DNA of 11,104 bases from an uncultured Ruminococcus sp. (GTDB lineage Bacteria; Bacillota; Clostridia; Oscillospirales; Acutalibacteraceae): assembly GCA_937892835.1 (NCBI GenBank), contig CALBHM010000059.1:1-11104 (forward strand), in the 5' to 3' direction. Under the pieces are notes generated by a model, which saw only the letters and a list, made by a program, of their open reading frames with translations, searched no databases and had not been told where the DNA came from. The position numbers and the translations under genes were made by a program. Within the stretch, counting starts at the first letter, position 1; each line of letters starts with the position of its first letter. Positions 7,267-11,104 of this stretch are shown piece by piece.

Positions 7267-8162
7267 TTTGTTCTCCTTGAAAAGAACTTATTTAACAGAA
7301 TGTACAATATTATCAGCACAACGGTTGAGCCGATGAGTATGAGGTACATTGTCGGTATTTCAACCTCATGCTCAAAGAAAAACAGTTTGCAATCAACGGC
7401 TTTCAGCATTCCGTCAACCGCCTCTTTCGGAAATCCGATCTTCTCCATTTCACGGAAAGTACCTGTCATTGCGTGGTTGCGGATAAGGCTTGTTCCGTAT
7501 GTACCGGGGAGGAACAAGAGAACTTTTTGAAGTCCGTTCCCGAACTGCGACATCGGCATATATGCGCCGCAAAGAAATCCGTAGCCGGCACTGACGATTG
7601 TACCTACCGCCGATGCCTGACCGTTGGTTGTGAGGGAAAAGTTGACGCACGATGACAGTGCAGTGCCAAACAAAGTCAGCAAAAAAACATCGAGAATCAA
7701 ATATAATACGTCGCCGAGCGACATGTACCAGCCCTGTGTATAAATGTAAATCAGACCGACGGCGAGGGCGGAAAAGCTGATTATCAACGTTGACATCGCA
7801 GAAGAAATAAAGTAGCCGAGAGCCAGCGTTGAACGGCGAACAGGGGAGACCGTTAAATCACGAATTGCACCGTTAACCTTATCGTTTATCATTAAAAGAT
7901 TTGAGCAAAACGCCACTGTTACGCAGCTGACAGCCAACAAAGAGGAGACAAGCTGACCGGCTACTATGCCGTTGAGAAGCTTATCGTCAATCGTAATACC
8001 CTGCGGAACAGCAGAAGCAAAGCTGTCACGGTAAACATTGGCAAGAAAGGTTATGTACAAAACAAGAAGAATCATCGGAGTTATCAGCGAAGAAAAAAAC
8101 ATTCCTTTGTCCTTGAAAAAGAGACGAATATTGCGTCTGATTAAATTGCCGAGACCTGTCAT
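7263..8162 (-). CDS. ABC-2 type transporter permease
   Basis: A 299-residue integral membrane protein with about six helices: near 22-45, 67-92, 112-136, 148-170, 176-200 and 270-292. The N-terminus (R-R-N-I-R-L-F-F-K-D-K) is the basic pre-helix common in DrrB/ABC-2 exporters, and the D-L-T-V-S-P-V-R-R segment before helix 3 is also typical of this family. It would pair with the ATPase encoded just upstream to form an exporter for drugs, lipids, peptides or other amphiphiles; the substrate is not readable. ATG 8162 overlaps the ATPase stop (ATGA), with AGGAGG about 9 bases upstream inside the ATPase gene, so translation is coupled. A soluble loop of about 60 residues lies between the fifth and last helices, probably extracellular. 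Confidence 0.9.
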   Translation of the reverse strand: MTGLGNLIRRNIRLFFKDKGMFFSSLITPMILLVLYITFLANVYRDSFASAVPQGITIDDKLLNGIVAGQLVSSLLAVSCVTVAFCSNLLMINDKVNGAIRDLTVSPVRRSTLALGYFISSAMSTLIISFSALAVGLIYIYTQGWYMSLGDVLYLILDVFLLTLFGTALSSCVNFSLTTNGQASAVGTIVSAGYGFLCGAYMPMSQFGNGLQKVLLFLPGTYGTSLIRNHAMTGTFREMEKIGFPKEAVDGMLKAVDCKLFFFEHEVEIPTMYLILIGSTVVLIILYILLNKFFSRRTK

Positions 8163-9073
8163 TTTTCATCGCCTCCTGTCAGTTTTTTTTCTGTCACGGT
8201 GAGAAAAACATCATCCATTTTGCCCTTTGTAACCTCATAATCCGTAAAAATTTTCGGATTTTCCGTGATAAGCTTTGTCGCCGCCGCTGTGTCGGGAACG
8301 GAAACTCTTATCGCATCACGGAGTATCTCATAAGGCATACCAAGCTTTTTAACTTCGTTTTCATCAGCTTTGTAAATTGTTATGAAATCACCAGTGTATT
8401 TGTTTTTCAACTCAAGAGGAGTTCCTTCGGCAACGATTTTTCCGCTGTCAAGAATAACAACATAATCCGCATCCGCCGCTTCCTCCATGTAGTGAGTGGT
8501 GAGCAGAACTGTCATGTTTTCGTTCTTTCTCAAATTGTTTACAACGTCACCGAGAAGCTTTCTCGTTTGAGGGTCGAGACCCGTTGTCGGCTCGTCGAGA
8601 ATCAATAGCTGCGGCTTGTGGAGAAGTGCACGGGCAATGTCAATCCTGCGCCGCTGGCCGCCCGAAAGCTTGCCGACGGTTCGATTAAGAAGATTTTCAA
8701 AGTCAAGCATTTTTGCAAGCTCGGATTGACGGCTTTTAAATTCTGACCCTTTTATTCCGTATAGAGCGGCTCGGCTTCTCAGGTTATCAGAGACAGATAG
8801 TGCCTGATCCAACACGGAATTTTGGAAAACTACGCCGACGTTTCTTTTGATTTCGTCAATCGAATCGTCAATACTTTTGCCGCAGATTTCAACTCGGCCT
8901 CCGTCCTTTGCGAGCTGGCCGCAGATTATGGAAATTGTTGTGCTTTTTCCTGCGCCGTTCACGCCGAGAAAAGCAAACAATTCACCTTGCTTAACGTTAA
9001 ACGAGATGTCTTGAACAGCTTTAACGTCGCCGAAAGCTTTAACTAAGTTTTTTATTTCAATTATGTTACCCAT
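8159..9073 (-). CDS. ABC transporter ATP-binding protein (DrrA-type)
   Basis: A 304-residue ATPase for the ABC-2 permease encoded downstream. Motifs seen are Walker A G-V-N-G-A-G-K-S (37-44), Q-loop Q84, signature L-S-G-G-Q (136-140) followed by R-R-R-I-D-I-A-R, Walker B L-L-I-L-D-E-P-T-T-G-L-D (156-167) and the switch histidine H194 in T-T-H-Y-M-E-E-A. The E-A-A-D repeat after the histidine and a C-terminal extension of about 80 residues are usual for drug, lantibiotic or sodium export ATPases of this subfamily. Translation starts at ATG 9073 with GAGG (9084-9081) 7 bases upstream. The gene begins 22 bases after the stop of the membrane-bound regulator, which suggests that the regulator controls its own transporter. 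Confidence 0.94.
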   Translation of the reverse strand: MGNIIEIKNLVKAFGDVKAVQDISFNVKQGELFAFLGVNGAGKSTTISIICGQLAKDGGRVEICGKSIDDSIDEIKRNVGVVFQNSVLDQALSVSDNLRSRAALYGIKGSEFKSRQSELAKMLDFENLLNRTVGKLSGGQRRRIDIARALLHKPQLLILDEPTTGLDPQTRKLLGDVVNNLRKNENMTVLLTTHYMEEAADADYVVILDSGKIVAEGTPLELKNKYTGDFITIYKADENEVKKLGMPYEILRDAIRVSVPDTAAATKLITENPKIFTDYEVTKGKMDDVFLTVTEKKLTGGDEK

Positions 9074-9095
9074 CTGTTTTCCTCTTCTATGGAGA

Positions 9096-10088
9096 TTACT
9101 TTTCCTTTTTGCCGCTGACGGAATTCATTACTATTGCAATCGCACCGTAAACAATTCCTCCGACGGCCCAAATTATCCAGCCGCTTTTAAGCTGAGCGTT
9201 ACCGCTCGGACCATATGTGAACACAAGAAAAATTGCCGTAACAATCAGCCAATAGCATATCGTTATCGCACCTCTCAGCTTGCCTGTCGATTTCTTATCA
9301 CGGGTATAGTCATCTTCCTCAAGAAGCTGGTTGAACGAGGACTGACGGACGCCGCCGAGAACAAAAAAGTATACTCCGACGCCTGCAAGTATCAGCAAAA
9401 GGCAAACACCGACGATATAGGAAATATCCGTTGCCTTGAAACAAAAAGCAATAAAAAGCGGCAAAACCGAAAGTATGCAAAGCAAGGTTCCAATCGAATT
9501 AAACCGTGAATGTGTTTCGCTGAAATTCTTTTTCTTTTCCTTAACCATGCCGGAAACGCCGTATTCCGTTTCAAAGGCTTCATTCTCAAGGAAGCGATAC
9601 TCTCTTGCTTTTGATGAACAGGAAAGAAAAATCCAAACCGCAACTGCGACCATAACAACAAGTATGCAAAGTCCGATGCCTGCTGCAAGATTTTCCGGAA
9701 GGTCGAACCCTGCAATCTCGCTCAGGCCTGCAAGGAGAATAAGTGCAACAGGGGAAAGTATGCACAGAAACGTTGCAAACGCAATTTTCGGTGCGGCTGT
9801 CCTGCGAAGCTCAAGAAAATCCGAAGCCTCTTTCATAGTGACTCTCCGTAACGCAGAATCTTCACTTACGGCGATTTTTTCTTCCGCCTCGATTTCATCT
9901 TTCAAAAGAAAATCCGTTGAAACTCCAAACAGACGGCTCATCTGTAAAATTTTATCCATATCGGGCACTGACTGCGCACCCTCCCATTTGGAAACCGACT
10001 GGCGTGTTACTCCGAGCTGCTGTGCAAGCTCCTCCTGCGACCAGCCCGATTTTTTTCGAAGCGATATAATTTTATCTGCCAAGATCAT
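9096..10088 (-). CDS. XRE-family helix-turn-helix regulator with six membrane helices
   Basis: A 330-residue protein joining a DNA-binding head to a membrane domain. Residues 1-62 form a complete Xre/Cro HTH (W-S-Q-E-E-L-A-Q-Q-L-G-V-T-R-Q-S-V-S-K-W-E, 16-36), followed by a charged linker (63-100). Hydrophobic segments then lie near 101-122, 133-157, 198-215, 222-244, 272-292 and 300-322, and the C-terminus is basic. ATG 10088 is chosen because GGAGGGG (10100-10094) is 5 bases upstream and the HTH begins at once; the upstream in-frame ATG at 10142 would add residues unlike the family. Such proteins are common in Firmicutes next to ABC exporters. The membrane part may sense membrane stress, a small molecule or the transporter itself, but this is inference. 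It is the first gene of the operon, 22 bases before the ATPase. Confidence 0.88.
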   Translation of the reverse strand: MILADKIISLRKKSGWSQEELAQQLGVTRQSVSKWEGAQSVPDMDKILQMSRLFGVSTDFLLKDEIEAEEKIAVSEDSALRRVTMKEASDFLELRRTAAPKIAFATFLCILSPVALILLAGLSEIAGFDLPENLAAGIGLCILVVMVAVAVWIFLSCSSKAREYRFLENEAFETEYGVSGMVKEKKKNFSETHSRFNSIGTLLCILSVLPLFIAFCFKATDISYIVGVCLLLILAGVGVYFFVLGGVRQSSFNQLLEEDDYTRDKKSTGKLRGAITICYWLIVTAIFLVFTYGPSGNAQLKSGWIIWAVGGIVYGAIAIVMNSVSGKKEK

Positions 10089-10101
10089 GGTGACCCCTCC
10101 T

Positions 10102-10146
10102 TTTCTTGCCACAAGCATACCATTTCTTACGGTTGCAGGCAAGAAA
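10102..10146 (-). repeat. 9-bp inverted repeat just upstream of the regulator ribosome site
   Basis: TTTCTTGCC (10102-10110 on +) and GGCAAGAAA (10138-10146) are perfect inverted copies with 27 bases between. In a transcript from the upstream promoter they could form a hairpin that ends one base before the GGAGGGG ribosome site. A second possible promoter lies inside the loop. A regulatory role is inferred. Confidence 0.4.
10114..10142 (-). promoter_or_regulatory. Possible second promoter (extended -10) of the XRE-ABC operon
   Basis: On the minus strand TTGCCT (10142-10137) and TATGCT (10119-10114) are 17 bases apart, and TGG directly before the -10 gives an extended -10 element. The start would be near 10107, about 19 bases before ATG 10088. 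It is weaker than the upstream promoter and may be fortuitous. Confidence 0.35.
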
Positions 10147-10178
10147 CCTGACTGTATAATCTGTCAACCGACGGTTGC
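10129..10178. promoter_or_regulatory. Palindrome and repeated half-site, candidate operator of the XRE regulator
   Basis: CAACCG-A-CGGTTG (10165-10177) is a perfect 13-nt palindrome lying at about +4 to +16 of the strong upstream promoter. Its half, ACGGTTGC (10171-10178), recurs exactly at 10129-10136, 42 bases (about four helical turns) away and inside the spacer of the second possible promoter. The layout fits a dimer or tetramer of the HTH protein repressing its own operon. Binding itself is inferred. Confidence 0.45.
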
Positions 10179-10187
10179 GTTTACTAA

Positions 10188-10216
10188 ATTATAACAAAAA
10201 AGAAGAAATGTATCAA
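10188..10216 (-). promoter_or_regulatory. Strong predicted sigma-A promoter of the XRE-ABC operon
   Basis: On the minus strand TTGATA (10216-10211) and TATAAT (10193-10188) are separated by exactly 17 bases, 11 of 12 consensus positions. Transcription would start near 10181 and give a leader of about 93 bases. With no terminator before 7061, it can serve all four genes down to 7066. Confidence 0.75.
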
Positions 10217-10244
10217 TAAAACCGGGGATTTTGTTGCACAAATA

Positions 10245-10276
10245 TTTAGCTTGTTTTTTGTATAAAACCAGCTAAA
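10245..10276. repeat. 32-bp dyad in the intergenic region between the XRE operon and nifJ
   Basis: The arms at 10245-10257 and 10264-10276 are inverted copies matching at 12 of 13 positions (TTTAGCT outermost, one mismatch, then GTTTT) around the 6-base centre TTGTAT. No T run follows on either strand, so it is not a normal terminator. It lies outside both predicted transcripts, so it is more likely a protein-binding site on DNA than an RNA hairpin. Confidence 0.55.
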
Positions 10277-10363
10277 ATTGAAACTGTTAATGTTAAAAAA
10301 CAGCGTTGAAAACGTCAAATCAGGGTTTTAGGTGCACTTTATGGCAAAAACGGGAATAAAAAG
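10277..10363. other. AT-rich intergenic stretch upstream of nifJ, no gene seen
   Basis: No reading frame with a ribosome site was found between the regulator promoter and the nifJ promoter. The stretch holds a tandem hexamer TGTTAA-TGTTAA (10285-10296), a weak dyad CTGTT...AACAG (10284-10303) and a short TTGA...TCAA dyad (10306-10318). TGTTAA resembles half of the Rex redox-repressor site, but no full Rex palindrome is present. Confidence 0.4.
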
Positions 10364-10386
10364 TTGAAAAAAATCTCTTAATAATG

Positions 10387-10415
10387 TTTACATCTCAAAA
10401 AGAAAGTGTTATTAT
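10387..10415 (+). promoter_or_regulatory. Predicted sigma-A promoter of nifJ
   Basis: TTTACA (10387-10392) and TATTAT (10410-10415) are 17 bases apart, 10 of 12 consensus positions. A start near 10422 leaves a leader of about 42 bases, with AAGGAGGAA (10449-10457) before ATG 10464. The strong promoter and ribosome site suit a highly expressed central-metabolism gene. Confidence 0.7.
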
Positions 10416-10463
10416 TATGGGTGGTAATAAGATTGCTATTAACTTTACAAGGAGGAACAAAGA

Positions 10464-11104
10464 ATGGCAAGAAAAAAGTTAACCATGGATGGTAATACCG
10501 CTGCCGCTCACGTATCTTATGCGTTCACGGAAGTTGCCGGTATCTATCCTATCACCCCGTCAAGCCCGATGGCTGACTACGTTGATCAGTGGTCTGCTCA
10601 GGGTCGTAAAAACATTTTCGGCACAACAGTAAAGGTTGCTGAGATGCAGTCCGAGGCAGGTGCTTCGGGTACTGTTCACGGCTCCCTTGCAGCAGGTGCT
10701 CTCACAACGACTTATACGGCGTCGCAGGGTCTTCTCCTCATGATCCCCAATATGTATAAGATCGCAGGTGAGCTTCTTCCCTGCGTATTCCATGTATCGG
10801 CTCGTTGCGTTGCGTCTCACGCCCTTAACATCTTCGGCGATCATTCGGACGTTTATGCCTGCCGTCAGACAGGTTTCGCAATGCTTGCTGAAACAAATCC
10901 GCAGGAAGTTATGGATCTTGGCGCAGTTGCTCATCTTGCAGCTATCGAAGGCAGAGTTCCGTTCATCAACTTCTTTGACGGTTTCCGTACATCTCACGAG
11001 ATTCAGAAGATCGAAGTTTGGGATTACGATGATCTTAAAGAAATGTGTGACATGGATGCGGTTGCTGCATTCAGACACAGAGCACTTAACCCCGAGCATC
11101 CCGG
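10464..11104 (+). CDS. nifJ: Pyruvate:ferredoxin (flavodoxin) oxidoreductase, N-terminal part, runs off the window
   Basis: The first 213 codons of a very large enzyme (normally about 1,170-1,190 residues) that oxidises pyruvate to acetyl-CoA and CO2, passing electrons to ferredoxin; it is the main pyruvate-cleaving enzyme of anaerobic clostridia. The start reads M-A-R-K-K-L-T-M-D-G-N-T-A-A-A-H-V, followed by the family motifs A-G-I-Y-P-I-T-P-S-S-P-M-A, T-A-S-Q-G-L-L-L-M-I-P-N-M-Y-K, S-A-R-C-V-A-S-H-A and I-F-G-D-H-S-D-V-Y-A-C-R-Q-T-G. All belong to the N-terminal pyruvate-binding domain. The GGAGG site (10451-10455) is 8 bases before ATG 10464. The frame is open to the edge, with the thiamine-diphosphate, ferredoxin and C-terminal domains beyond it. 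A clostridial single-chain enzyme is expected. Confidence 0.95.
   Translation, partial: MARKKLTMDGNTAAAHVSYAFTEVAGIYPITPSSPMADYVDQWSAQGRKNIFGTTVKVAEMQSEAGASGTVHGSLAAGALTTTYTASQGLLLMIPNMYKIAGELLPCVFHVSARCVASHALNIFGDHSDVYACRQTGFAMLAETNPQEVMDLGAVAHLAAIEGRVPFINFFDGFRTSHEIQKIEVWDYDDLKEMCDMDAVAAFRHRALNPEHP

Noticed and set aside
10133..10160. Plus-strand promoter-like TTGCAG/TATAAT (spacer 16)
   Set aside because: The -10 is perfect but the -35 is poor, and no plus-strand gene follows for about 300 bases; the minus-strand promoters explain the region better.
9436..10194. 252-codon plus-strand frame opposite the XRE regulator
   Set aside because: It is antisense to a gene with a clear HTH and membrane helices; its Ser/Arg-rich composition is typical of a shadow frame, and no ribosome site was seen.
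10560..11099. Long minus-strand open frame of 179 codons opposite nifJ
   Set aside because: It lies wholly antisense to the clear nifJ coding sequence, has no recognisable domain and a Cys/Arg-rich shadow composition.

Overview
The window looks like chromosome of an anaerobic low-to-mid GC Firmicute, most likely a gut or rumen clostridium of the Ruminococcus/Oscillospiraceae type. This rests on strong AGGAGG-type ribosome sites, a pyruvate:ferredoxin oxidoreductase gene, an ftsEX-peptidase cluster, and a family 3 glycosidase with swapped domain order of the kind I recall from Ruminococcus albus and Butyrivibrio. The species call is inference; no rRNA or species marker is present.

Left block (1-4505, + strand). 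A promoter at 114-142 precedes a PucR/CdaR-type helix-turn-helix regulator (235-1320). It is followed after 20 bases by ftsE (1341-2219), ftsX (2216-3142) and a secreted coiled-coil M23 metallopeptidase (3126-4448). The last three genes overlap or nearly touch, and a 13-bp terminator hairpin closes the block. FtsE and FtsX form a membrane complex that uses ATP to switch on a cell-wall hydrolase at the division site, and the coiled-coil peptidase is the obvious client. The regulator may control the set.

Middle block (4520-7002, - strand). A single-gene unit encodes a circularly permuted GH3 beta-glucosidase-type enzyme, with its own promoter (-35 6997-7002, -10 6974-6979) and its own terminator. 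That terminator stands back to back with the one of the left block.

Right block (7031-10216, - strand). A four-gene operon runs from a membrane-bound XRE-type regulator (10088-9096) to an ABC ATPase (9073-8159), an ABC-2 permease (8162-7263) and a 66-residue protein of unknown function (7266-7066). It ends at a clear terminator. Two ATGA overlaps couple the last three genes. The regulator promoter region is rich in repeats, including a consensus-like promoter, a 13-nt palindrome, a repeated GCAACCGT motif and a leader inverted repeat, which suggests autoregulation.

Right edge. After a 375-bp divergent intergenic region that carries a striking 32-bp dyad, the first 213 codons of pyruvate:ferredoxin oxidoreductase (nifJ) begin at 10464 and run off the window.

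No RNA gene, insertion sequence, CRISPR array or phage gene was seen. The most interesting points are the regulator-ftsEX-M23 unit with its unusual FtsE tail, the permuted glycosidase, the regulator/transporter/small-protein operon, and the unexplained dyads.
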